A DNA stretch of 64,000 nt, from positions 47,890,244 through 47,954,243 of the forward strand of contig CM060177.1 in the NCBI GenBank assembly GCA_030549775.1, in the 5' to 3' direction. Shown in pieces: positions 12,991 to 25,162 of this stretch. The DNA comes from Tamarix chinensis (lineage: Eukaryota > Streptophyta > Magnoliopsida > Caryophyllales > Tamaricaceae). The translations under genes and the position numbers were made by a program. Numbering within the stretch: position 1 is the first letter of the stretch; each line of letters opens with the position of its first letter. The notes under the pieces are model-generated. The model made no database searches, was not told the origin of the DNA, and saw nothing but the letters and a program-made list of their open reading frames with translations.

Positions 12991-13553
12991 CAATTGGTTT
13001 GTGTGGTTTGTTTTATTTTGGTTTTGTTATGCTTTGAGACAATGTTTGAGGCTATCATATGATTATTAATGGAATAAAATACATATTTTATCATGGATTA
13101 ATGACCTAATGAAAGGAGTAAATGGATCAAAATTTATGATATACTTTATGAGTATTGTAAAGGATAAATGGGAATTCCACTTATGATAAGTAATGGTATT
13201 GAGGAAAAAGTAATGAAACACAACTTGGGCTTGAATAAAATAATATGATGGATATGAATAATATTGGATAAGGATAAATGGAAACCCACATGGTTAGAAA
13301 ATTAAAAAAGGATTGATATGGAATAAACATAGAAATCACCTTACTTCTTTTGTATTGGCCTTGTGTAATCTCTTATATTTATGAATAATATACTAATTAC
13401 GTAAAACAAGAGACAATTGAGTTGAGTATGGGTCAGGGTTACCCAATCTTTGATTAGCTACAAGAGGTTAGTCTCGCTTTGGCCATTTTTGGTGCCTTCG
13501 GACGAGATCCTAGGATGTCCTAATACCTTACCTAATCTATACACTGATGATGT

Positions 13554-13905
13554 TGTAACACCCCAATTTTTAATACTAAAAAATTCCATTTGCAGTGGAA
13601 ATAACTAAGTAAAAATAGTGGGGGTTACCACCATGATCGACATAATTTTTGTTTATGCAACCATTCTTACATCAATCACAAGGCTAAAAGTTTTAAAGTG
13701 ATACAACAAAATTAGAATCAAAAGTGCATTTATAATACAAATATATAGTTTAGAGTATTACTCTGAGTTTACAATACCAAAATACAAAAAAATGGATGCC
13801 ATGGATCAAGAGTCCAAAAGGGGTATCCAGGTTAATACATAGCCTGGATAACAGATATTCTTCATCCCCCTAACATAAATTATTACTATCCCATATATCA
13901 TGCTC
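13554..13905 (-). repeat. 3' LTR remnant of the 13.5-19.9 kb element
   Basis: The segment aligns by eye with 16177-16500 of the 5' LTR. Both contain TTTGCAGTGGAAATAACT, GTAAAAATAGTGGGGGTTAC, TCAAAAGTGCATTTATAATA and TATCCAG...TTAATACATAGCC. The remaining ~3.3 kb of LTR expected on this side is missing or displaced. Confidence 0.85.
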
Positions 13906-13929
13906 CAGATCCTCCTCCTAAGGAGTTAC

Positions 13930-14908
13930 TCATCCCCACAAAGATGACTCATCCCAAGGAGCCGCCAGGGACCTCAAAACATCCTCCCTCCATGCAACCA
14001 GGGCCAGACCCCTAACCTCCACCCAAGTACGATGAAGAAAACATGCATCTTCCAGCCTCCATCTCCTCACCACTGGGAATTGATCAAACAACAAACTACC
14101 TTCCTCCAAAGCTTTACTATAACTCTCATTCGAATCAAAGGTAATAATAAACTTATATCTACCAAAATCTCTTACCTTAGTGGTTACACTCCTTTCTTGC
14201 AACAATTGTGGATCAATAATATCAGGTAGTAGAGCTTGGAAAGACTCAACCACCACACTTCTTTCCATCCAATCCAATGCTTTCTTGTCTTCTTGTTGGT
14301 GCAGCTTTCGACCTTTTATCTACTAGTTTTGGTAAGTAGAGTTGGCTTCTCTAGAAACCATGGAAAAGGATCGGGAGTCCCTAATGGCTGGTTTCCAACT
14401 TCCATGCTCCATCTTTCTCTTAGCAACTCTAGTCGTCATTTGAGCCCTTGGCTTCAACCTATTTTCTATTCCAAACAGCGCCGAACGAACAAAAAGTCTA
14501 ATCTGGTGAAGCAACATATTATTGATCTTTCTCACCACCTCAATAGCTTCACTTTCTCTTTTGAATCTAATGAACCCGAAATGAAGTCTTGAATGCTTTC
14601 TCTCCTTCCTGCTGATAAATATATCGACAACACTTCCAACCATTTCAAAAACTTCCCAGACTTCCCCTAAGGTAATATCCTTAGCAAGGTTGTCAACAAA
14701 AAATAGTGAAGACATGCCCAACGTCGTGTTTGGAGGTTGCAAGTGATTGAAGTCTCAATGGAGAAGCTCCACCATGCTTAGACTTATGGAGATCGGGATA
14801 GGTTTTACTTCGGTTGATAGGGTAGTTGGGTTTGGAAGTTTGAGTGAGTTTGGATTGAGGATTGGTAGGGTAGATAGGGATGAGATTAGAGGTGGAAGAC
14901 TTCTGCAT
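13930..14908 (-). pseudogene. LINE ORF1 fragment (RRM plus DUF4283-like) inside the gypsy element
   Basis: On the minus strand 14742-14323 encodes an RNA-recognition fold (MSSLFFVDNLAKDITLGEVW ... LHFGFIRFKRESEAIEVVRK, with RNP-like FGFIRF). After a break, 14277-13930 continues MDWMERSVVVESFQALLPDI and VVRRWRLEDACFLHRTWVEV, a DUF4283-like segment. RRM followed by DUF4283 is typical of plant L1-type ORF1 proteins, not of gypsy Gag. A frame from 14908 may be the original N-terminus. No endonuclease or RT follows, so this is a fragment. It lies between two pieces of LTR sequence. Confidence 0.72.
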
Positions 14909-14989
14909 GGTTTGTATGGTTTTGTTCCACTTCCAACCATAAATGGCGGCTTCTTGGAACGGTCAAAAACTTCTCGGGGATAGCACACC

Positions 14990-15922
14990 TACTGTCGTTG
15001 ACACTCAATAGGTCGGTGGCCCAACTCACCACACGCCCTACACTGAATTTGGCCACCCCAATAAGTACACCCTGGATGATCCCAACCATAGAAATGGCAC
15101 GTGAAGCGCCTTGCCCCAACACCTATTCTGACTTCCTAACTGGCCCTGATGTCGATACTGACCTCCTTGAGGCCGATTCTAACCTTTATTCTAGAACCCA
15201 GGAGATCCTCCTCCTCGGTACTGGATCTTGCCCCCAAAAACCTACAACTCTGGCTTCCTCTTTCCTAGAATGAAGACCTACTCTTGAACCAACGTAGCCG
15301 CTATGCACGCCCTCTCATATAACGTGGCCAAGTCCTGGAAAGCCACATCACCCATCATCTTCCGTATGCTAAAATGGAGTCCCTGCTCAAACTAATAAAC
15401 CACCATCAACTCACTAGCTGGGATCCCTGGCTCAAACCTCAATAGCTCTGTGAACTGGGTGTGGTACTACCTCACCGCCATGTTCCCTTGAGTCAAATGC
15501 ATAAATTCCTTTAACTTGTCCCTCTTAAGACTCTTTAGGTAAAACTTAGCACGAATCGCTGCCTTGAAGTCCTCCTAGATTATCTGCGGTCTCTCCAATG
15601 CACGACGACCTACCCACCAGGTGTTAGCAACTCCTCGCAAAAAGAAGGTTGTTATACTAGCCTTTCGGGCAGGTGGGCAATCAACTGCCTCAAATATCTT
15701 ATCCAAGTCCTGAATCCATCCCTCTTGGATGACCGGGTCCTCATCTCCATGGTAAACTAGTGGGTGATGTCCTGTAACCCTTCGGAGCCAGTCCTCTCCG
15801 ATACCCTCTTGTGGGTGATGCGGAGGTAGCGGCGGTGCCTGAGGCAGACATCGAACGAACTCGATAAATGCCTCAAAATTCTCTTCCAGATGACCAATAC
15901 GGCTGTTGAGCGCCATTGACAA
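14990..15922 (-). pseudogene. Ty3-gypsy gag with CCHC zinc knuckle
   Basis: Frame 15922-15575 (probable start Met at 15916) encodes a retrotransposon Gag core: ALNSRIGHLEENFEAFIEF, then DEDPVIQEGWIQDLDKIF and GVANTWWVGRRALE. Past a stop the matrix/capsid-like block continues (FKAAIRAKFYLKSLKRDKLK, then MAVRYHTQFTELLRF). At about 15095-14999 a zinc knuckle CRACGELGHRPIEC (C-X2-C-X4-H-X4-C) is intact, preceded by CHFYGWDHPGC. Several stops make the gene non-functional. It reads away from the primer-binding site, as expected. Protease, RT and integrase are absent downstream. Confidence 0.85.
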
Positions 15923-16160
15923 ACTAGCTGCAAGACAGCAAATATGTTAGGCCTAAGCCTTCCAAGCTAACTAACACATAATGCAAGTAATTCACATTTC
16001 AAGGCCACTTAGGCTACCCATCCCCGATTCCACACAACGTAATCCGGATTTAAAAAGGAAAACTAGATGTTTCTGAAATGTGACATAGACCATTAGAACT
16101 CAGTTGAGGGATCGTTAAAAACCAAATTTTGAAAACCAAAACATAATAATCAAAACCAAA

Positions 16161-16173
16161 GGCTCCGATACCA
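16161..16173 (-). other. primer-binding site (initiator tRNA-Met)
   Basis: Minus-strand TGGTATCGGAGCC is complementary to the 3' end of plant initiator tRNA-Met (one change from TGGTATCAGAGC). It lies three bases from the inner end of the 5' LTR, which sets the element's orientation. Confidence 0.85.
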
Positions 16174-16805
16174 ACTTATAACACCCCAATTTTTACTACT
16201 GAAAAATTTCATTTGCAGTGGAAATAACTAAGTAAAAATAGTGGGGGTTACCATCGTGATCGACATAATTCTAGTTTATGCAACCATCCTTACACCAATT
16301 ACAAGGCTAAAAGTTTCAAAGTAATACAACGAAATTAGAATCAAAAGTGCATTTATAATACAAATACTGAGTTTGGAATATTACTCCGAGTTTACAATAC
16401 CAAAATACAAAAAAGAGGATACCAAAAGGGATATCCAGTTTAATACATAGCCCAAATAATAGATACTCTTCACCCGACCCCGACATAAATGGATCCACTC
16501 ATCCCCACATAAGACATTATAGGCCGAAAATCGTCTACCTAATTCTCTAAAACCTACACAAAAGATCCAAGGCCTTCTGCTTGTGGAAATGAGCAGCACC
16601 CATAAAATAGGTGGTCAGTACGCTACGTACTGAGTAAGAGAACAATACTATTAAAATAGGAATACAAGAAGCACATGCTTTCACACTAAATGATAAAGGA
16701 ATACAACCAAGTAAATGATCATCTCAGAAGGCATAATACGATCTAGATCCTTTTATTAAGTATAGTCCATTTTCATTCTTTTATGTGAGATGAGTGCAAG
16801 AACCT

Positions 16806-17250
16806 CACTATTCTTAAACCGGTAGAACGATCTAAAACTTTTTGGGGATAGCATACCCAAGCCACTATTCTTTCCGGTGGAACAGACGTGATAACATCTT
16901 CTCTAGATATAACACTCCTGAGCCACTATTCTATTCGGTGGAATGGGAATAAATCATCTCCTCGGGGTAGAACGCTCCCGAGCCACTATTCTACCCAGTG
17001 GAATAGGAATAAATCACCATGGTCCTGACTCATGCATTCTTCCACTTTAAATTATTAGTATCTTTTCCATAGGTTGTTAGGATATATTTTATTTCATGAT
17101 GAGTAGGCGCCCCACTATTTTCAACCGGTGGAATGGTTTGAAACTTCTCGGGGACAACACACCTGAGCCACTATTCTTTCTGGTGGAATAGAGATTAAAA
17201 ACATCATCTTGAGGCAGAACGCTCCCGAGTCACTATTCTACCTAGTGGAA
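16806..17250. repeat. array of CCACTATTCTN..CCGGTGG motifs (element 1 LTR)
   Basis: Seven copies of a 20-24 base motif, (C)CACTATTCT...CCGGTGGAA, start near 16806, 16862, 16923, 16983, 17112, 17168 and 17230, so spacing is 56-62 with one double step. CCAC and GTGG arms allow a short hairpin. The linkers also repeat (for example CGGGGACAACACACC-like and GCAGAACGCTCCCGAG-like). Confidence 0.85.
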
Positions 17251-18659
17251 TGGGAATACATATATATAGATTTAAGAAAAATAATCCCATGGCCCTACTC
17301 ACGTGCTCTTGCACTATAAGTGATTAGCATCTTATTTAATAGTTGATTCTCATACATAGAACACAATTAAACAAGTATGCATGTAATATAGGTCCAAACC
17401 CTTAAGTCCTGTCAAAATCTAATTACACTTTCTTTAGTATTCGTTCTCCCATGTTGGTTGTTTCACTCACATTGCATTATGACATCTCCTGAAATTCCCT
17501 CATTAGTATCACACCCCAAAAATCATAACTTAATTCTCATGAGTTTGATTTAGTAATCTCATCCCGATGTTTATATATCACACACTGAAGTATCCAAGTC
17601 GAAATCCCATAAAATTATCATGACACTTCATATGAAATATTCATCATTTCTAATTTCCAATAGTTATTCTCTAATCCGTGAAGATGGGATAATAATAATA
17701 ACATCTCAATATGACTTGTTCCAAATTTACTATTAAACATTTATGAACCCCAATAATGATAATATCTCCCATGAATTACTCAGGTTATTATTATCATAAT
17801 TTAAGTCTCCTAACACATAAATTACTAAAACTTCATTAATATCCCATAATGACTTGTTACCCATTTAGCACAATTAATGCCTTTCTTTTATACAAAATTA
17901 TACCCTCCATTCATATTATTTTTCCAAGTCCCATTAATAATCATACCTCATGAGACACCTTAATCCCATTTACCATAACTCATTCAACCCATATTTTATA
18001 TCATAAGTCATAATTTCATAGTTATGGCATTCTCATCATTCAACCTATATTTCATACCTTAAGTTATAATTTTCACAAATATGACATTCTCATCATTCAA
18101 CCTAGATTTCATAACATGAATATATTTCCACAAGTGTGATATTATCACCATTCAACCATAGATATATTTCAACAAGTATGATATTAACATCACTCAACCC
18201 ATATTTCATGCTATAAGATGCCTTCTCACAAATAAGATGTTATTGTCACAATCATAACATAATGGTATCTCTTAAAACTATGATATTATTTCATCATAAC
18301 ATGCATAATATCACCAATTTATCAATATCAACATATATTATATATTATAGCAATAATATCATATAAAAATACATTTATTCGAACAAGCAATTATGATCAA
18401 AAGTCCTAAGCATTGAATAGTATCCTTACCAACTAGGACATCGGGCTCTAAGCATGCAAAATCCTAGACTTCCTCCTCTTAAGCTACTAGAAAACCACCA
18501 ACAAAAAATAGTAAAAATTACGGTTAGGCTCAAGGAGTTAAACTGAAGGAAAAAATATGGCTATGGTAGTCTAATGAGAGCTTGAGATGTGTGGATGTGT
18601 AGAGGAATGTGTGGTAGAGCTATGGTAGGAATTTGGTGGTGTTTGGTTGAGGTTTGGGT

Positions 18660-18870
18660 ATAAAAATAGGGATGCATGGCCAAAGGAATGGGGTTGCATG
18701 GCTATGTGCCATGCGATGCAACTTCTGGTTGAGAGAAAACAAAATGCACGGCCAGGTAGTGCGAATTTGCATGGCCGTGCAAAATCAGACCAAAAGGAAA
18801 ATTTTTGCGTGGTTAGACCATGAAGGGATTGCACGGCTGTGCAGCAGGCTGTGCACCAACCGTGCACTTA
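18660..18870. repeat. palindromic GCATGGCCGTGCA-type motif cluster
   Basis: Motifs such as GCATGGC, GCACGGCC, TTGCATGGCCGTGCAA (16 bases, near-perfect palindrome), GCACGGCTGTGCAG and ACCGTGCAC are concentrated here. A related cluster lies in opposite orientation in the neighbouring LTR at about 20095-20260. Confidence 0.7.
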
Positions 18871-20034
18871 GCAACACTGTAACGCGCGAGAGGAAGAAGG
18901 AAGGAAAAGAGGTGATTGTCAGCGATAATGGATGCCAACAACAAGGGGGAAGGTTGGGGTGACCTTGGTGGTTTGTCCACAAGCCAAAGGGCGGCAAGTG
19001 GTGGCCAAGGTGATGCACAGTGGAGGAAGATGTTGGTGCAAAAGCCAAAACATGGAAAGGAAAGGGAAGAAGAAGAAGAAGAAAGGGAGAAGAAGGGAAG
19101 GAGAAGGGTAAGGGAGCTTCATTAATGGTTCTTTGGCACAAAATATCAGCAAAGTGAGGCAAAACCAAAGAGAAGTTAGGAGAGTGTGAGGTGTGTGTGT
19201 GTGTGTGTGTGTGTGTGATGTGTGTATGGTGTGTTGGGGAGAAGAGAAGAATAGGGAGGATTATGATGTGTGACGAAGGTGATGATGATTGTGTAGCTAT
19301 AGGATGAGGGTGATGGTTGCAGGGGATAGTAAGGGTAGGGAAATATCTGTAAGGTGAAGGTGATGATGGTTGATGAGGGTGTTGCGTGAGAAGAAGAAAA
19401 TGGCAGGGGAAGGATGGTGTGTGATGGCTGAAGTCGGCAAGGATAAGGGTGAAAAAGGAGAAGAATAAAAAGAAGAAAAGGAGGTGGGGTGAGGTTGATG
19501 GATGATGGAAGTCTATAGAGGACAAGATAGGAGATGGTGAAAGCGGCGGTGCAAGTTGCAAGTGCAACTTGCACAAATTCAAAAGTGCAGATGATGTTGG
19601 TAGGAGAAGGGGAAGAAGTAAAGAAAAGAAAAGGGAAAAAGAAAAGGAAAAGGAAAAGACAAAGGTTGAGGGGATTAGTTTAAGGTGATTTTATATTAGT
19701 TAAGGGTAATTAGGATTAGCGGGAATTTTAGCAGATTTGATTTCGGTTTACGAATTATGGTTTATCAAAGTTAAAGTTTTCGAAATCGGTTAATGTTTTG
19801 GGATTAAGGATGGGTTAATGCTAATATAGGATTTATTAGGATTAGAATCAAATTAGGTGCTAATGGTGCGAGATTAGCTTAAGCAAAACTTTAAGGTATT
19901 ACAGATGTAGTAGGGGGTATTGATACTAAATGGTCCAATTACCTATGTGGTTGGCTTTAGCCTGAACTTATGTCCATATTAGTTTGCTTCAACCTAGACT
20001 TATGTCCATTATGGTGAATTAGCTCCGGCCTAGA

Positions 20035-22418
20035 TTTAATATCCCAAAATTTTGCTAAACCTAATCATGTATCATTAATATCCCAAAATACATGGCTTGC
20101 CCATGCACCCTTGCACGGCTTACGTACAGCCTTCGCATGCCATGCATACTTTTTCATTATTTTTCTAAGAAATCAATTACTCGAGCATAGCCGTGCATCT
20201 TCGCATAGTAGGCGTATGCAAGGTCTTAGCTCATTTCCTGGATGTGCACCATCTACCGCATACTTGTGTAGCTTCCCCATTTTGACCATAAACCCTCTTT
20301 TCCACCCCCCAAACCTTACCCAAACACCACCAAAATTTCACCATAGTACCACCATGCACTCTACCACACTTCCACACAACTCAAGCTTCCCTTTATCTCT
20401 AATTATTTCCATTTTTACCCTCCATTACCTTAACTTTCCCTCAACTTTAATCTCCAATCCTAATCATATATTATTTCATTTTTTTAGGTGATATTCTAGT
20501 GATTTCAAAGGAATAAGTTTAGGATTTATGTGCTTAGAACCCAGTATCCTTGTTGGTAAGGATACTAATCGATGTTTTCAGATTTTGTGGTAAATGCTTG
20601 CATGGTTATGCGTATTATTATGATATTGTTGTTATATGATGTAATATATGTTTTTAATGATATTTTGTGATAATGTGAATTTATACAATATAAAGGAAGT
20701 GAGAATGGGAAAGATGTGTTGATATAATCTTGTTATGCTAAGTCGTACTTTTGAAAAAAAAATATATAACTTATAGAATAGTAATATGGGTTAATATGGA
20801 GATCTCAGTATTTTAATGTGCTAGGTGGATCAAATATGATAATGATATTAGGGGAAGTGTTTGGAGCAATTACTGAATGTTGTGGGTCCCTCAGAATGAG
20901 ATAATGGCTTAATTAGGGCATAATAACCTTAGAATAGTAATATTATTATCTCATGTGTAAAACCCTTGAGTTAGACAAAAAATGTTGGATATGATGTTAA
21001 TATTGGTAGTTTAAGGATGTTTATTGAATTTGGGAAATCATACGAGTCTTATGGGAAGAGTTATGATTAACTTTTGAAATTAGGGTTTTGGGAGCTCTAT
21101 AAATAATAACGTTTGGGATAGGGATATTATTGTATGTATGAGATGTGGGTGTTAGACCATGAACTCCGGGTATATTAACAATGATAATATTTGAGAATTA
21201 TATACTACATTTTGTGGTTGGACAATCAATATAAGAGAAGTTATGCTAGGAGTGTAAAATTAGGGTCTAAGGAAAATAAAAATTTTAACTCTAGAGGTCG
21301 ACCTTATGGCCTACGTGATGTGCTTATCTGCCTTAATGTATTTGATACCTATAAATCAATCATGAATAAGATATTAATCATTTAAAGTGAAAGATCGCAT
21401 CATATGGCGAAGTTGATGTTTTATATCCATTCCACCAGAGGATAATAGTGGCTAGGGAGCATTTTGCCTCGAGGAGTTGTTTTAGTTAGTTCCACTGGAT
21501 TAAGAATAGTGGGACCCTTTCTTATCATGAAAGAAAAAATAAATTGTGTAACCTATGGATAAGACACTAATGACTTAAAGTGGAAAATTACGTGAGTCAG
21601 AACCAAGGTGATGTTTTTATATCCTTTCCATAGGATGATAATAGTGACTCGGGAGAATTTTACCTCAAGAAGGTAATATTTTTAAATCTGTTCCATTGGA
21701 TGATAATTGTGGCTTAGGTGTGTTATCCTTGAGAAGGTGCTTTAGATCGTTCCACCGGTTTAAGAATAGTGGGGGTTCATGAACTCAACGTATATAAAAG
21801 AATGAAAATGGTTATATCTAATGAAGAGGCCAGGATAAATATTTTATCTTATGAGATTTTTCAATGATTGAATTGTGTGCTCATCTTTAGTTGTGAATGC
21901 ATATGTTAACTATATCCCTGATTCGATAGTATTGTTACCTTGCTTAGTACATAGCATATTAACTACCCTTTTCATAGGTGTTGCTTATTCCCACGAGCAG
22001 GAGACCTTGATTCTTTTGTGCAGATCTTTGAAGACCCGCTATATGACTATGCTGCTTTTGATGTACTATATGGGATGAGTGACATGTTACTTATACTGGG
22101 TGTTTGGGTAAAGAGTTATGTCATCCGGTTTATATATTTAGCCGGATACCTTTTTGGACTCTTTAATCCATGGTATCCCTTAGTTTGCATTTTGTTATTG
22201 TAATTCGGAGTTAACCTCCAAACTAGTATTTTATTTATAAATTTTTCTTCCATTTTCAATCATTAGTTTTACTATGAATGGTTTTAGTCTTGTGATTGAT
22301 GTTTGGATGATTGGGCAAACCAGACTTATGTCAATTACAGCGGTAACACCCAATATTTTACTTATATGCTTTCCCTGTAAAATGATTTTTTTTTCAGTAG
22401 TAAAATTGGCTTGTTACA
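20035..22418 (+). mobile_element. solo LTR of the same superfamily, + orientation
   Basis: The start TTTAATATCCCAAAATTTTG aligns with the reverse-complemented 5' end of the 13.5-19.9 kb LTR, and the end (TTTTCAGTAGTAAAATTGGC, then TTGTTACA) with its other end. Internal blocks also match (TTGGTAAGGATACTA near 20551). The flanks are CTAGA (20030-20034) and TTGGA (22419-22423), two transitions apart. Deleting the LTR restores CCTAGACTTATATCC, which matches the host tandem unit CCTAGACTTATGTCC, so the insertion site is convincing. No coding capacity. Confidence 0.75.
21425..21775. repeat. CCAC...ATAGTGG motif array, inverse orientation
   Basis: Five copies of the motif, here read as TTCCACCGGTTTAAGAATAGTGGG and variants, lie near 21430, 21490, 21627, 21691 and 21749. 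It is the reverse complement of the arrays at 16.8-17.25 kb and 25.16-25.57 kb, as expected because this LTR points the other way. Confidence 0.8.
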
Positions 22419-23493
22419 TTGGACTTATATCCGCTTTGGTGATTGACTTCAGCCTAGACTTTATGTCCCTTATTTAGATAGGCTTCCATGGTATATGAGA
22501 TCATGGAGTGGTGCACAGTGCATCACTTGATGATAATAAAATATGAAGGATAATTAATTGGATGATAAAGACCTGGATAATAAATAAGAAAATATGAATA
22601 ACTGGATAAAGATGGAAAATGAATGGATTAGAAAAAGGATAAGGCTGGTTTGTACACTTGGTTAATAGCTTAAATGACTAATTGGTTGTTGATTGATGGT
22701 TGGTTGGATGATTGACCCGAGTCAATACATGAATAAGGCAATCTTATAATCTAAACGATTAGGTAATTGGAAATAAACCCTAGTGGTTGCTTAGATTTAA
22801 TATGTTATTAAGTGTGTGAGTACCTAATTGATTATAATGCGAAACCCAGCATGATATATTATGCATTATTTGAGTTATGCATAATTGCATGTCTTGATGT
22901 ACTCTTACCTTTACATATATGGCTTTAGCATGACACATGTTAAATATTTTATCCATGTATGATAGATTTTCCATACATGTGTTTCTATTGAGGAAACAAC
23001 TTAGCTTACTCATTACGTGGCATACAGATGTGCTCGTTTGCATGGTCACTTACTCATTCCTATGAGCAAAGGGTCATATGCAAGTTTTTAGGGATAACCA
23101 ATAAAAGGCCTACCTCAGCTTGGGTTCTGGGCTTGATAGTGTGGACATCTAGAGATCTTGTGGGGTTCGTAAGGGACCATAGTTTTGATTTTGACTTCAT
23201 TTTAATGTAGCGCCGTAATTTTATCTACATGTATTTTGTTATAATTAGGTCAGGAACCATTAAGGTCCTTTGATGTAAACAATATTCCAAATTATTTATG
23301 TATTATATATTCGCGCACTCTATTATTTTTAAATTTTTTGGTTGGTTTTAGCCTTATATTTGATATGAAATAAGCGGCAGACTTCTATTATATATCAGGT
23401 ACGGTGGTAACACCTCATTTTTTTTAGGTGTGTTTTCAGCTTCCGTAATATTTTAAATGAAATTTTTTGATAGTGAAAAATAGGGGTATTACA

Positions 23494-24473
23494 ATTATGT
23501 ATATGTTTAGAGAAGTGGTATTTGTTGGTTTTTGATATTAGATATTATACTATATTTAGAAAATATATTTACTAAAAATAATATAAATTTTGATTGAAAG
23601 CAATTATTGGAACATAAAACGCTCAACCAAAATTATTTATATATATATATAATGAGGTGTTGGAGAGAGATGTACACAGAACTCATACATATGAATATCA
23701 ACAAGTATAAGAAGCTCCATCTTCTCTTCCTCTTTATATCTTGCTTGTTTAACCATTTGATATTCTTAATATCATGATAGTATTGTTTTAGGAATAACAA
23801 CTAAATCTTTTATATTAGTCTCCTCTAGGTGGGAACAAATTGAGACATTCACATCAACAATATACTTTTTACATTTTGGAAGTATAAAATACACAAATGA
23901 TGCTCAACATTAAACCCTCCATGATCGCGTCCCCTATTTAGCTAAATTCCCATTCTTTGATTGAAAAATAATTAAATTAAAATACTCAAAACCTTTTTTC
24001 TTCCTTTCTTTTTATTTATTACTTTTTCTTGCATTATGGATTCATGGAGCTTCCTATCTTTTTTTTCCTTTCCTCCCTATTTTGTTGCTAGATTTATGGA
24101 TAAAGGTGGGCGATGAAATGTCATACAACCTCTATTGCCCCTTTATTTATGGGTGACGTATAAGGTAAATATTGTGTTTACTCGTGATTTGAATATTTCT
24201 AAACATTTAAGAAAATGATCAGCACATATTTTCTTTTCCTTATTTGAGTATACAAAATATTTTTTTTCCTCAAAATAATTCTTAACAATGTTTATTTCTT
24301 GGTAAGGACTTCTTAACGGGGAATTTTGTGTAAATCTATGTATACTAAGGTGGCGTTTCGTATATGAGTCATGGGAGAGTAAAAATAACATCATATTCTA
24401 TATCTTTTGTGTAAAATTTTTGGAACATAACAAAGAAATTTTTTTTTTAAAGAATATCCATTTTGGATATTTA
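23494..24473. other. AT-rich spacer between two solo LTRs
   Basis: No gene or repeat family was recognised. There is a short TA run near 23637-23652. Confidence 0.5.
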
Positions 24474-25162
24474 TGTAACACCCCCAAATTTCACTCTTGA
24501 AAAATTTCATTTAAGACAAAGGTTTTAGCGGAAGCGAAAGAATTAAAACCATAAACTTAGGGGTATTACCGCCACACTTAGTACCAGACCGGTTCACTCC
24601 TACCGTTCCGATACTAAGTGCTAAGGCTAAACCAAACAATCATTAATTAAGAGTCATCAAAACATAGGTCCATAGTTAACACAGACCATTCACGAAAACC
24701 ACGAGTCAACAACAGTTAAAATATCATTTAGGAATACAACTTAGAGTACGGTTTCAAAGCGAGGAGCGTAGTACAAAATATAGCAAATAAAACAAAACCC
24801 AAGGGACCAATATCCGGATCGCCTACTCACTCAAGCCAAGCCTTCCACCCCACAATTGTGACCGATCAAACCTGCATAGGAGGTCTGCTCCCCACCATTG
24901 GTGGATCATCACAGGACCCATTCAATCAGTGTAGTATCAGTACGGGTCCAATACTGAGTAAGGGCGCTGGTGCGCTAAGGCCAAGCATACAATCATACCA
25001 CATAGCACACATAACACGCAAGACCCACATTCAACACATAAATAACATACGATGACATGCATGAATAGATCGAATCACTTTCTGATGTCTTATTCTGTAT
25101 TCTCATTAATGAAATAAGTCCATTCCACGCATTCTTCAATAATCCATGTGAGCACGGGGACC

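Larger units (their letters stand above)
13554..19903 (-). mobile_element. Ty3-gypsy (chromovirus-like) element, internally deleted
   Basis: The element begins TGTAACACCCC on the plus strand at 13554, ends GGTATTACA at 19903, and is flanked by exact 5-bp duplications GATGT (13549-13553 and 19904-19908). Order on the minus strand: 5' LTR (19903-16177), primer-binding site (16173-16161), gag (15916 to about 14990), then a small piece of LTR, a LINE ORF1 fragment, and only about 350 bases of 3' LTR (13905-13554). All pol is missing. LTR ends and the gag type suggest the Del/Tekay chromovirus group (inference). It sits in the outer LTR. Confidence 0.85.
16177..19903 (-). repeat. 5' LTR, 3.7 kb, of the 13.5-19.9 kb element
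   Basis: On the plus strand this LTR runs from TATAACACCCC (mutated from TGTAACACCCC) to GGTATTACA. It holds the CCACTATT...GGTGG array (16806-17250), an AT-rich middle, a block of GCATGGCCGTGCA palindromic motifs (18670-18870), a purine-rich stretch (19010-19670) and a TG microsatellite (about 19190-19217). Long open frames on either strand (for example 19582-18785, minus) follow composition and match no family. Confidence 0.8.
11415..23493 (+). mobile_element. outer chromovirus-type solo LTR, split by two nested insertions
   Basis: The element starts TGTGATACCCC (11415) and ends GGGGTATTACA (23493). Flanks are ATTAA (11410-11414) and ATTAT (23494-23498), a near-perfect 5-bp duplication. 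The last ~100 bases match the U5 ends of the other LTRs in this window (AAATGAAATTTTT..., then GTGAAAAATAGGGG), which sets + orientation. Removing the insertions 13554-19903 and 20035-22418 with their duplications leaves about 3.3 kb. No gag/pol of its own is present, so it is probably a solo LTR. It contains CGACTGGTT-type repeats (left arm) and a short tandem around AGCCTAGACTTATGTCC (19940-20034 and 22424-22470). Confidence 0.65.

Noticed and set aside
18785..19582. 265-residue minus-strand open frame
   Set aside because: Ser/Pro/His/Thr-rich translation of purine-rich and TG-repeat sequence inside an LTR. No domain.
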